Below the pieces are notes generated by a model. The model saw nothing but the letters and a program-made list of their open reading frames with translations, searched no databases and was not told the origin of the DNA. A DNA stretch of 64,000 nt from the NCBI RefSeq assembly GCF_004402045.1, contig NZ_SOMG01000023.1:124001-188000 (forward strand), written 5' to 3'. The stretch comes from Lelliottia nimipressuralis (lineage in GTDB: Bacteria > Pseudomonadota > Gammaproteobacteria > Enterobacterales > Enterobacteriaceae). Both the position numbers and the translations under genes were made by a program. Shown here piece after piece: positions 56,529-64,000 of the stretch (position 1 is the first letter of the stretch; the number at the start of each line of letters is the position of its first letter).

Positions 56529-57923
56529 ATGGCAACGACAATGAAAATACCGTCTCGCGAGCTGTGGTCTTATTTTGGTTATGGATTAGGTCAGTGTTTT
56601 AGCTTTGGTTTAGTGGGTTCGTTTATTAACTATTTTTACACCGACGTGCTGGGGATTTCGGCGCTGGCGGCGAGCACTATCTTCCTGATTGCCCGCGCGT
56701 GGGACGCGGTTCACGATCCGCTGTTTGCCAGCATTATGGACACCATTAACAGCCGATTCGGCAAGTTTCGCCACTTTTTGCTGATTGCCCCGCTGCTGAT
56801 TACCGGCGTCACGCTGCTGGCGTTTTATAAAATCGAAGCGGACATGACCACCAAAATTCTCTACGCCGGGGTGACGTATATCCTGTGGGGGACGCTGTAC
56901 GCCATCTCCGATATCCCGTTCTGGTCGATGTCATCGGTGATGACCAACGACTCCGCCCAGCGCACCCGCGCGGTGACGGCGGCGATGCTCGGGGTGAACG
57001 CCGGGATTGCCTGCGCCAATATCTTCTTCCCGAAGCTGGCGGCGTTCTTCGCCCAGTACAGCAACGATAAAGGCTACTTTATGGCGGCGCTGGTGATGAT
57101 GCTGGTGGGCCTGCCGCTGATGCTTAACGGCTTTATGCAGATCAAAGAGCGCGTGCCGCCGAGCCCGGAGAAGGTGACCATCCGCGACACCTTCCACAAC
57201 CTGCGTCAGAACAAGCCGCTGTTTATCGTCCTGCTGTCGTTCTTCTTCTGCGTGTTCCACAACGTGGCGGGCGGGCTGTATATCTACTTCTTTATCAACA
57301 ACCTGGGCGACGGCAGCCTGCAGATGGCGATTGGTGTAATGGGAATTGTGGCGGCGGTGCTGTGCCTGGTCGCGCCGATGCTGACGCGCCGGATGCAGAA
57401 GCGGAAGCTGTTTATGATCCTCTGCGGGCTGGACGTGGCGGTGCGCGTGGTGATGTGGTTTGTCGGGTATCAGCAGGTGACGATGCTGTTTATTCTGCTC
57501 GGCCTGAGCACGCTGTTCGTGATGATGACTAACATCCTCACCTCGTCGATGATTGCCGACACCATCGAGTACGCGGAGTACCACACGAACAAGCGCTGCG
57601 CGGCGATCACCTTCTCCGGGCAGACCTTTACCGGCAAGATGTCGGTGGCGGTGGGAGGCGGGCTAATCGGCGTGTTCCTGACGATGATCGGCTACGTGCC
57701 GCAGGCGCAAATCCAGAGTGAAGGCGTGCTGTCGGGGCTGTTCTTCGGGATCTGCCTGCTGCCGGCGATTGGGTCGCTGATCCGCATCGTGTTTATGTCG
57801 CGCTTTACCTTTACCGAGGAGAAGCATGCGGAGATTTGTCGGCTGCTGGCGGAGCGGAACGCGTCTGCGAAAGCGCCGGGCGGCGGCTGCGCCTTACCCG
57901 GCCTACAGGACCAGCCCTTGTAG
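56529..57923 (+). CDS. GPH-family glycoside symporter
   Basis: 464 residues, 12 membrane segments, MelB/UidB type. SYFGYGLGQCFSFGLVG near the N-terminus, RAWDAVHDPLFASIMD for the cation/sugar site, and ADTIEYAEYHTNKR late. It follows the GH5-like gene by 50 bases and should import its substrate with H+ or Na+. The last 18 or so codons and the stop are inside a REP element, so the C-terminal tail (APGGGCALPGLQDQPL) is an accident of repeat insertion. Confidence 0.9.
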   Translation: MATTMKIPSRELWSYFGYGLGQCFSFGLVGSFINYFYTDVLGISALAASTIFLIARAWDAVHDPLFASIMDTINSRFGKFRHFLLIAPLLITGVTLLAFYKIEADMTTKILYAGVTYILWGTLYAISDIPFWSMSSVMTNDSAQRTRAVTAAMLGVNAGIACANIFFPKLAAFFAQYSNDKGYFMAALVMMLVGLPLMLNGFMQIKERVPPSPEKVTIRDTFHNLRQNKPLFIVLLSFFFCVFHNVAGGLYIYFFINNLGDGSLQMAIGVMGIVAAVLCLVAPMLTRRMQKRKLFMILCGLDVAVRVVMWFVGYQQVTMLFILLGLSTLFVMMTNILTSSMIADTIEYAEYHTNKRCAAITFSGQTFTGKMSVAVGGGLIGVFLTMIGYVPQAQIQSEGVLSGLFFGICLLPAIGSLIRIVFMSRFTFTEEKHAEICRLLAERNASAKAPGGGCALPGLQDQPL

Positions 57924-57952
57924 GCCTGATAAGCGAAGCGCCATCAGGCTTC
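57873..57952. repeat. REP pair overlapping the transporter 3' end
   Basis: GCCGGGCGGCGGCTGCGCC with TTACCCGGCCTAC (57874-57905), then inverted GTAGGCCTGATAAGCGAAGC with GCCATCAGGC (57920-57949). The transporter stop TAG (57921-57923) is in the second unit. The REP pair separates convergent genes. Confidence 0.8.
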
Positions 57953-57964
57953 GCATTTAAAGAG

Positions 57965-58786
57965 TTACAGCGACTTCACAAATGCCAGCAGATCTTCGTT
58001 GAGCTGGTCCTGGTGGGTCAGCGCGAAGCCGTGCGGCGCGTTGTCGTACACCTTCAGCGTGGCGTTTTTGATCATCTCTGCCGCCAGCTTGCCGGTGCTT
58101 TCAAACGGCACGATCTGGTCGTTGCTGCCGTGGATCACCAGCGTCGGCACGTCGATTTTCGCCATATCCGGGCGGAAGTCGGTTTCGCCGAACGCGGTCA
58201 CGCAGTCGATGGTGCCTTTTAGCGACGCCAGCAGGGCGATGTTCAGGGTCTGGGTCAGGGCACCGGCAGAGACGGTCTGCCCGGCGTTGATGCCGTAGAA
58301 CGGCGTCGCGAAGTCGCTGATGAACTGGGCGCGATCTTTACGCAGCCCGTCGCGAATACCGTCAAACACGCTCTGATCCACACCCTGCGGGAAGGAGTCG
58401 GATTTGCCGAAGATCGGCGTCACCGCGCCCAGCAGCGCCAGACCGGCCACGCGCGCGCTGCCGTAGTTGTTGATGTAGCGGGTCACGTCGCCGCCGCCCA
58501 TGGAGAAGCCCACCAGCGTCACGTCCTGCAGGTCCTGGGTGGTAATCAGGTCGTTGATGTCGGATGCAAAGGTGTCGTAGTCGTAGCCGTTCCACGGTTG
58601 ATCCGAGCGGCCAAACCCGCGACGGTCAAAGGCGATGGCGCGGAAGCCGCGCTCGGCCAGGTAGTTCAGCTGGCTGTCCCACATGTCGCCGTCCAGCGGC
58701 CAGCCGTGGCTGAAGAGAACCGGTTTGCCCGCGCCGCCGTCTTTGTAGTAAATCTGCGTGCCGTCTTTTGCCTTAAACGTTGCCAT
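57965..58786 (-). CDS. Alpha/beta hydrolase (non-haem chloroperoxidase type)
   Basis: 273 residues. Ser-His-Asp hydrolase: HGWPLDGDMWD oxyanion loop, nucleophile GFSMGGG (Ser near 96), Asp in VIHGSNDQIVP and His in NAPHGFALTH. The sequence is of the cofactor-free haloperoxidase/esterase group, often an esterase or perhydrolase in fact. It lies 30 bases after the MFS gene on the same strand, so last in the amidohydrolase-DoxX-MFS operon. Natural substrate unknown. Confidence 0.88.
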   Translation of the reverse strand: MATFKAKDGTQIYYKDGGAGKPVLFSHGWPLDGDMWDSQLNYLAERGFRAIAFDRRGFGRSDQPWNGYDYDTFASDINDLITTQDLQDVTLVGFSMGGGDVTRYINNYGSARVAGLALLGAVTPIFGKSDSFPQGVDQSVFDGIRDGLRKDRAQFISDFATPFYGINAGQTVSAGALTQTLNIALLASLKGTIDCVTAFGETDFRPDMAKIDVPTLVIHGSNDQIVPFESTGKLAAEMIKNATLKVYDNAPHGFALTHQDQLNEDLLAFVKSL

Positions 58787-58816
58787 AGTGTGTTCCTGTG
58801 CAGGTGATGATTATGG

Positions 58817-60436
58817 TTATACCGGCGCGACCAGGTAGCGAATAGCCGGTGATGTTGTGCCCTGATGAAAAGCCAGAACGCGGCTCTGCAGCAGGAGGTC
58901 ATTCATGGTGTGGCGCTCCTGCTGGCGCAGATGCTCAATCCAGGAGCCCATCAGGAAGGTCTCGATAAACAGGCCGGGGCGCTCAATATCTTCGTATACC
59001 GCCCAGCTCATCGCCCCGGCGCGGCGGCGCACCCGGCGCAGCTCGTGGACCGCCTCGAGGAAGGCCTTCGCGTTGTGCGGGTCGATGATGTACTCGTGCG
59101 ACACCAGCACCGGGCCGCGCTCGTTCGGTAGGTCAATCTCCACGCCGTCCAGCGGCTGACCGCTCAGGTCGAGGTTCAGGTCCGGATCTTTGCCCAGCTT
59201 CCAGCGGAACACGGTGGCGCTTGCCAGCACCATCCCCAGCGTGGCGACCACCAGCGAGGTCGGGGTGCCGAACTGCGACGCGATCTGCCCCCAGATGGCG
59301 CTGCCCGTGGTCATCGAGCCGAAGAACACCGTCAGGTAGACCGCCAGCGCGCGGGCCTTCACCCAGCGGGCGGCGCTGCGCTGCGCGCCGAGGTTGAGGG
59401 TGGAGAGCACCGCAATCCACGCGAAGCCGGTGAAAAACTCGAACAGGTTAAGCAGCCAGACGTGGCGCACGAACGCCAGCGCCAGCATGGTGAGAGCAAA
59501 CGTCAGGCTGGCGGCCACCATCAGGCGGTCGGCATTCAGCCGCTGGCGCAGGCGCGGCAGCAGGATGGCCCCGGCAATTGCCCCCAGACCAATGCACGCC
59601 AGCATTACGCCGTAGCCCGCCGGGCCTAAGCCCAGCTCGCGGCGCGCTACCAGCGGCAGCAGGGCCCAGCCCGCGCTGCCGAAAACGAAGAAAGCCACTG
59701 TGCGCACCAGCACGTTGCGCAGCACCGGTGCGGCGTGCACGTAGCGAATCCCGGAGCGCACCGCCGAGAAGAAGTGCTCCGGCGGCAGACGCTGTATGGA
59801 CGGGGCCGGACGCCAGCGCCACAGCACCCACGCCACGCCGACCACGGACAGCGCGTTCAGGGCAAACACCATCCACGGCCCGGCGAGCGACAGCAGAAAA
59901 CCGCCCAGCGCGGGGCCAATCGCCCGGCTGATGTTCACCCCGAGCGAGTTGAGCGCCACGGCGGCGCCCAGCTCGGGCTTGCTCACCAGATCGGGCACCA
60001 CGGCCTGGAACGGCGGCGAGCTCATCGCCGCGCCCACGCTCAGCAGAAACGTCGCCACCAGCAGAACGGTGGGGGTGACGTGTCCGGTGAAGGAGAGCAC
60101 CGTCAGCCCGGCGGCGGCGATGAACACCCACAGCTGGGAGAAGAGCAGGTATTTACGTCGGTCGACGATGTCCGCCATCACCCCGGACGGCAGGGCGAAG
60201 AGGAACATCGGCAGGCTGCTGGCCGCCTGTACCAGCGCGATATCCAGCGGATCGGCGCTCAGGGTCAGCATGCTCCAGTTGATGCCGACGTCGCTCATCC
60301 ATGAGCCGACGTTAGAGACCACCGTGGCGATCCACAGCATGCGGAACACCGGCTGGCTCAGCGGCTGCCAGGGCGAAACCGTCGGTGCGGGCGTCGTCTC
60401 GACGTGGGCGTCGCGAACGTCGTTAACCTGGGTCAT
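58817..60436 (-). CDS. MFS exporter (MFS_3) with C-terminal ferredoxin-like domain
   Basis: 539 residues. About 12 membrane segments in the first 410 residues (SSLPMFLFALPSGVMADIVDRRK is the A-motif loop), as in EntS-like drug/siderophore exporters. The last 120 residues are soluble (VLVSHEYIIDPHNAKAFLEA, then AMSWAVYEDIERPGLFIETF) and resemble an antibiotic-biosynthesis-monooxygenase/dimeric ferredoxin-like domain. It starts within the DoxX stop codon. Substrate unknown. Confidence 0.85.
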   Translation of the reverse strand: MTQVNDVRDAHVETTPAPTVSPWQPLSQPVFRMLWIATVVSNVGSWMSDVGINWSMLTLSADPLDIALVQAASSLPMFLFALPSGVMADIVDRRKYLLFSQLWVFIAAAGLTVLSFTGHVTPTVLLVATFLLSVGAAMSSPPFQAVVPDLVSKPELGAAVALNSLGVNISRAIGPALGGFLLSLAGPWMVFALNALSVVGVAWVLWRWRPAPSIQRLPPEHFFSAVRSGIRYVHAAPVLRNVLVRTVAFFVFGSAGWALLPLVARRELGLGPAGYGVMLACIGLGAIAGAILLPRLRQRLNADRLMVAASLTFALTMLALAFVRHVWLLNLFEFFTGFAWIAVLSTLNLGAQRSAARWVKARALAVYLTVFFGSMTTGSAIWGQIASQFGTPTSLVVATLGMVLASATVFRWKLGKDPDLNLDLSGQPLDGVEIDLPNERGPVLVSHEYIIDPHNAKAFLEAVHELRRVRRRAGAMSWAVYEDIERPGLFIETFLMGSWIEHLRQQERHTMNDLLLQSRVLAFHQGTTSPAIRYLVAPV

Positions 60437-60840
60437 GCGAACCTCTCCGCTGCCTTACGCTGCAGCCGCCACTGGCCCGGCCCGGTGAGGGCAAGGGTGG
60501 TGAAGATAATCAGCAGCAGCCAGCCAAACTGCCCTTCGGCAATCGACCAGTTCGGGTGGACCGCCAGCATCGCCACCAGCAGCACGGCGATAATCGGCAG
60601 GCACGCCAGGCGGGTGTAAACCCCCGCAATGATAAACAGCGGGCAAATCACCTCGGCGACAATCGCCGGGATCAGGCTCGCCCAGGGCCCGAAGCCGAAC
60701 GGATCCTCAATGCGCGTCAGCTCTTCGCTGAAGTGCAACACCTTCGGCAGGCCGTGCACGTAAAGCAGCAGCAGGCTGCCGGTCAGGCGCAGGAAGAACA
60801 GCCCCAGGTCGATCCGGGGCGGCATAGTGGTATTTTTCAT
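60433..60840 (-). CDS. DoxX-family membrane protein
   Basis: 135 residues, four membrane helices; DoxX marks GLFFLRLTGSLLLLYVHGLPK and IAGVYTRLACLPIIAVLL. DoxX-like proteins take part in redox or small-molecule handling at the membrane. It overlaps both the amidohydrolase gene (60840-60842) and the MFS gene (60433-60436) by a few bases, so tightly co-translated. Confidence 0.88.
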   Translation of the reverse strand: MKNTTMPPRIDLGLFFLRLTGSLLLLYVHGLPKVLHFSEELTRIEDPFGFGPWASLIPAIVAEVICPLFIIAGVYTRLACLPIIAVLLVAMLAVHPNWSIAEGQFGWLLLIIFTTLALTGPGQWRLQRKAAERFA

Positions 60841-62711
60841 CAGAATGCAAAGCAGCTGCAGCCCAGCGCCCCCCAGAAAGCGTTATCGTCGGACACCGGC
60901 ATCTCTGACGTGCGGGCGAAATCATGCTGGTGGCTGTGAACCCCGCACGGGCCGCTGCAGTGGTGGATAGGGCTCATGCCGACGCGGGCGGCCTGCGGCG
61001 GTGCGCTGCGGTAGTGGCCCGGCACCTTCACCACCGGTGACCACTCGGGCAGGACCGGAATGGCCGGCGGCGCGAGCGGGCCAAAGCTGCCTGCGGCGTA
61101 GACGATGTCGCCGTTAACCACCGTCAGGACGGACTCGATGCCCTTGATCTCCTCTTCCGGCACGCGGAAGTAGTCTTTGCTCAGCACCGCCAGGTCGGCG
61201 AGCTGGCCGACCTTGATCTGCCCCTTCTGGTTCTGCTCGCTGGAGAACCACGCGCTGCCCTGGGTCCAGAGCATCAGCGCGGTATCGCGATCCAGACGGG
61301 CACTGTGGTCGTACATCTGCATCCCGCCGACGGTACGGCCAGAGACCAGCCAGTAGAGCGCGGTCCACGGGTTGTAGCTCGCCACGCGGGTGGCGTCCGT
61401 CCCTAAGCCCACCGGCACGCCGGTTTCCAGCATTTTCGCCACCGGCGGCGTGTGGCGCGTGGCTTCGATGCCGTAACGCTCGGCAAAGTATTCGCCCTGG
61501 AAGGCCATGCGGTGCTGTACGGCAATGCCGCCGCCCAGTTCTTTGATGCGGTCGATGTTGGCCTGGGTGACGGTTTCCGCATGGTCGAAGAACCAGTGCA
61601 GGCCGTTGAACGGAATGTCGCGGTTCACCTTCTCGAACACGTCCAGCATGCGGCTGATGGATTCGTTATAGGTGGCGTGCAGGCGGAACGGCCAGCGGTG
61701 CTCCACCAGATGGCGCACCACGCGCTCCAACTCGTCCTCCATGCCCGGTGCGAGGTCCGGGCGCGGCTCGAGGAAGTCTTCAAAATCGGCGGCGGAGAAG
61801 ACCAGCATCTCGCCCGCGCCGTTGTGGCGGAAGAAGTCGCTGCCCTGGCCCGGCGTGAGCATGTCGGTCCATTTTTCAAAGTCTTCCAGCTCGTGGCCCG
61901 GACGCTGGGTAAACAGGTTGTAGGCGATGCGGATGGTCATCTGCTTTTTCTCGTGTAGCTCGGCAATCACCTCGTAATCTTCCGGGTAGTTCTGGAAGCC
62001 GCCGCCCGCGTCGATGGCGCTGGTCAGCCCCAGGCGGTTCAGCTCGCGCATGAACTGGCGGGTAGAGTTGACCTGCTGCTCCAGCGGCAGCTTCGGCCCT
62101 TTCGCCAGCGTGGCGTAGAGGATCATGGCGTTTGGACGGGCGATCAGCATCCCGGTCGGGTTGCCGTTGGCGTCGCGCTGGATCTCGCCGCCCGGCGGGT
62201 TCGGCGTGTCTTTGGTGTAGCCGACCACCTTCAGCGCGGCGCGGTTGAGCAGGGCGCGGTCGTACAGGTGCAGAATGAAGACCGGGGTGTCCGGCGCAGC
62301 GTCGTTAATTTCGTCGAGGGTCGGCATGCGGCGCTCGGCAAACTGGAACTCGGTCCAGCCGCCCACCACGCGCACCCACTGGGGCGACGGCGTGCGCAGG
62401 GCCTGCTCTTTCAGCATCCGCAGGGCGTCGGCCAGGGACGGCACGCCTTCCCAGCGCAGCTCGAGGTTGTAGTTCAGCCCGCCGCGGATCAGGTGCAGGT
62501 GCGAGTCGTTCAGGCCGGGGATGGCGGTGTGGCCTTTTAAGTCGACCACTTTGGTGCCGTCGCAGTGGTGTTGCATCACCTCGGCGACGGTACCCGCTTC
62601 CAGAAATTTTCCGTCGCGCACGGCAACGGCTTCCGCGACAGGGTTCTCGCGATCGACGGTGTGAAACTGGCCGTTAACCAGAATGAGATCGGCTTTACCG
62701 AGGGTAACCAT
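60840..62711 (-). CDS. YtcJ-like amidohydrolase with Cys/His-rich tail
   Basis: 623 residues. Metal-dependent amidohydrolase of the YtcJ group (long, with an inserted domain): N-terminal LNDSHLHLIRGG metal motif, WFFDHAETV in the middle and GLGTDATRVASYNPW near 430. The last 50 residues hold SPIHHCSGPCGVHSHQHDF and GCSCFAF, a Cys/His-rich extension. The enzyme probably hydrolyses an amide or carbamate-like small compound. It is first in an operon with doxX, the MFS gene and possibly the hydrolase. Confidence 0.88.
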   Translation of the reverse strand: MVTLGKADLILVNGQFHTVDRENPVAEAVAVRDGKFLEAGTVAEVMQHHCDGTKVVDLKGHTAIPGLNDSHLHLIRGGLNYNLELRWEGVPSLADALRMLKEQALRTPSPQWVRVVGGWTEFQFAERRMPTLDEINDAAPDTPVFILHLYDRALLNRAALKVVGYTKDTPNPPGGEIQRDANGNPTGMLIARPNAMILYATLAKGPKLPLEQQVNSTRQFMRELNRLGLTSAIDAGGGFQNYPEDYEVIAELHEKKQMTIRIAYNLFTQRPGHELEDFEKWTDMLTPGQGSDFFRHNGAGEMLVFSAADFEDFLEPRPDLAPGMEDELERVVRHLVEHRWPFRLHATYNESISRMLDVFEKVNRDIPFNGLHWFFDHAETVTQANIDRIKELGGGIAVQHRMAFQGEYFAERYGIEATRHTPPVAKMLETGVPVGLGTDATRVASYNPWTALYWLVSGRTVGGMQMYDHSARLDRDTALMLWTQGSAWFSSEQNQKGQIKVGQLADLAVLSKDYFRVPEEEIKGIESVLTVVNGDIVYAAGSFGPLAPPAIPVLPEWSPVVKVPGHYRSAPPQAARVGMSPIHHCSGPCGVHSHQHDFARTSEMPVSDDNAFWGALGCSCFAF

Positions 62712-62773
62712 AACTGCTCCTGACTGAGAGGGGAATGGTCAGGATTATGGGAACCGGTTTCGGCAAAGATCCA

Positions 62774-62829
62774 GTTATACAATAGGATAGGTATACCAAA
62801 GTATAACTATACCTAAGGTTAACTATACG
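62774..62829. promoter_or_regulatory. Array of TATAC repeats in divergent promoter region
   Basis: GTTATAC (62774-62780), GGTATACC (62790-62797), GTATAAC (62801-62807) and two direct copies of TAACTATAC (62804-62812, 62820-62828; 16 bases apart). AGGTATA (62789-62795) and TATACCT (62808-62814) form an inverted repeat. This is a likely operator cluster between the amidohydrolase and isochorismatase-type genes; no regulator gene adjoins it in the window. Confidence 0.6.
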
Positions 62830-62928
62830 AAGAGATAATTACGCGCAAAGACGGAAAACCGCAGGATGAGGGTGATTTTATCGTCGTGGCACTCGCGGCG
62901 ATTTCACCCTTAACCACTGGAAAATGCT

Positions 62929-63615
62929 ATGACCTCTTCAAAGCTCGAAGTGTTAACCCCTGCAAACTGTCAGGTAATCTTTATCGATCACCAGCCACAG
63001 ATGGCGTTTGGCGTGCAGTCGATTGACCGCCAGGTGCTGAAAAACAACACCGTGGCGCTGGCGAAAGCGGCTAAGGTGTTCAACATCCCGACCATCATCA
63101 CCACCGTTGAGACCGAAAGCTTCTCCGGCAATACCTACCCGGAGCTGCTGGACGTGTTCCCGGGCCAGGACATTCTGGAGCGTACCTCCATGAACTCCTG
63201 GGACGACCAGAAAGTGCGCGACGCGCTGAAGGCCAACGGCAAGAAGAAGGTGGTGGTTGCCGGCCTGTGGACCGAAGTGTGCAACAACAGCTTCGCCCTG
63301 TGCGCGATGCTGGAAGGCGATTACGAAATTTATATGGTGGCGGACGCGTCCGGCGGCACCTCCAAAGAAGCCCACGACTACGCGATGCAGCGCATGATCC
63401 AGGCGGGCGTGATCCCGGTGACCTGGCAGCAGGTGATGCTGGAGTGGCAGCGCGACTGGGCGCGTAAAGAGACCTACACCGCGGTAATGGATATCGTGCG
63501 CGAGCACTCCGGCGCGTACGGCATGGGCGTTGATTACGCCTACACCATGGTGCACAAAGCGCCGTCTCGCCAGAAGAGCGAGCACCGCACCTTAGCGCCG
63601 GTCCCGGCTCGCTAA
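62929..63615 (+). CDS. Isochorismatase-family hydrolase (YcaC-like)
   Basis: 228 residues. Cysteine hydrolase fold: Asp in VIFIDHQPQM (near 20), Lys/Arg region and nucleophile Cys in GLWTEVCNNSFALCAM (near 117). It resembles YcaC and similar octameric hydrolases; no signal peptide. Substrate unknown, possibly an amide related to that of the divergent amidohydrolase. It is followed 61 bases later by two XapX genes. Confidence 0.88.
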   Translation: MTSSKLEVLTPANCQVIFIDHQPQMAFGVQSIDRQVLKNNTVALAKAAKVFNIPTIITTVETESFSGNTYPELLDVFPGQDILERTSMNSWDDQKVRDALKANGKKKVVVAGLWTEVCNNSFALCAMLEGDYEIYMVADASGGTSKEAHDYAMQRMIQAGVIPVTWQQVMLEWQRDWARKETYTAVMDIVREHSGAYGMGVDYAYTMVHKAPSRQKSEHRTLAPVPAR

Positions 63616-63676
63616 GCCTCGCTGGCGGGCTGGTCCCTCATCCGGCTCGCCGCTGCCTTTTTCTCTGGAGTTCACA

Positions 63677-63898
63677 ATGAGTATTGGGCTGATATCCCTT
63701 GCCGCAGGCGTGTTGATTGGCCTGATGTATGCCGTGCTGAAGGTGCGCTCCCCCGCGCCGCCCGCGCTGGCGCTGATTGGCCTGCTGGGGATGCTGGCAG
63801 GTGAACAGGCGACGCGGCATCTGTTATCCCGCGACGCCGCGCCGCCGCCTCAGGTGACCGTTCCACAGGCTACATCGCAGACGGGAGCGTCCTCATGA
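63677..63898 (+). CDS. XapX-domain small membrane protein
   Basis: 73 residues. Two hydrophobic segments with the XapX (DUF1427) pattern G-L-YA-LKVRSPAPPALALIGLLGM(L)xGE. The last 20 residues are polar. TCTGGAG precedes the ATG. It overlaps the next XapX gene by 4 bases. Confidence 0.85.
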   Translation: MSIGLISLAAGVLIGLMYAVLKVRSPAPPALALIGLLGMLAGEQATRHLLSRDAAPPPQVTVPQATSQTGASS

Positions 63899-64000
63899 AA
63901 GCGTGGATAATTTCGCTGGTGTGCGGCGTGGTTGCTGGGGTAATTTACGCCCTGCTCGACGTCCATTCCCCGGCGCCGCCGGTTGTTGCCCTGCTTGGCC
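63895..64000 (+). CDS. Second XapX-domain protein (partial)
   Basis: Starts at ATG 63895 with ATGA overlap to the previous gene and runs out of the window. MKAWIISLVCGVVAGVIYAL then LDVHSPAPPVVALLGL repeats the XapX pattern, so the two are a tandem pair. Confidence 0.8.
   Translation, partial: MKAWIISLVCGVVAGVIYALLDVHSPAPPVVALLG

Noticed and set aside
55372..56541. 389-codon open frame antisense to the GH5-like gene
   Set aside because: Shadow of a GC-rich gene; Arg/His/Leu-rich composition typical of antisense frames.

Overview
The window reads as a chromosomal segment of an Enterobacter-like member of the Enterobacteriaceae (Enterobacter cloacae complex or a close relative). The backbone order treR-mgtA-ridA-pyrI-pyrB-pyrL, then arginine genes, argI, rraB and miaE, is the enterobacterial pattern. 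Chromosomal fosA, an arginine deiminase operon beside argI, and scattered REP elements of the GCCGGGTGGCGC type fit the same group. No species-level call is made.

Layout. (1) 1-10 kb: end of treR; the PhoP-box/mgtL/leader-controlled mgtA; an inserted chitin pair (GH20 hexosaminidase and a GbpA-like LPMO, convergent); ridA; the pyrBI operon with its pyrL attenuator. (2) 10-15.3 kb: arginine deiminase operon arcA-arcC-arcB-transporter-argR paralogue, reading leftward from a promoter with a CRP-like site. (3) 15.8-24.7 kb: tabA behind a KdgR-like box, then a xylonate/xyloside block yagE-yagF-yagG-yagH with the IclR-type regulator yagI, directly followed by argI with tandem ARG boxes. In E. coli K-12 the same gene set next to argF lies inside prophage CP4-6. 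(4) 24.8-27 kb: rraB, miaE, an unknown anchored protein and the tRNA gene leuX.

(5) 27-52.4 kb is a variable, partly AT-rich region inserted downstream of leuX. A first 3-kb segment carries a PAAR-effector module with a small membrane protein, a frameshifted secreted-protein gene and an integrase tail. It ends in a degenerate copy of the leuX 3' end. Next comes a defence cluster: a small WYL-like protein, a NucS/DUF91-type nuclease, an OLD-like ATPase, a complete type I restriction system (hsdR-hsdM-hsdS), a CoiA-like zinc protein, a large unknown protein with a PD-(D/E)XK core, a phosphorothioate-type HNH restriction enzyme with a degraded partial copy, and a symE toxin gene under a LexA-like box. 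Last are type VI secretion (T6SS) accessory genes (a Tlde1-like effector with membrane partners, and an Hcp operon with a candidate effector/immunity pair), a tandem LecA-type lectin, a guanine deaminase and a DUF1493 protein.

(6) 52.5-64 kb: a second tryptophanyl-tRNA synthetase gene (trpS2) preceded by a full ribosome-mediated trp attenuator; fosA; a LacI-regulated glycosidase/GPH-transporter pair; an alpha/beta hydrolase; an operon of YtcJ-like amidohydrolase, DoxX protein and MFS exporter; and, divergently, an isochorismatase-family hydrolase followed by two XapX membrane proteins, the second cut by the window end.

The observations I rate highest are the trpS2 attenuator, the contiguous yagEFGHI-argI arrangement, and the set of little-known putative defence genes around the hsd operon.
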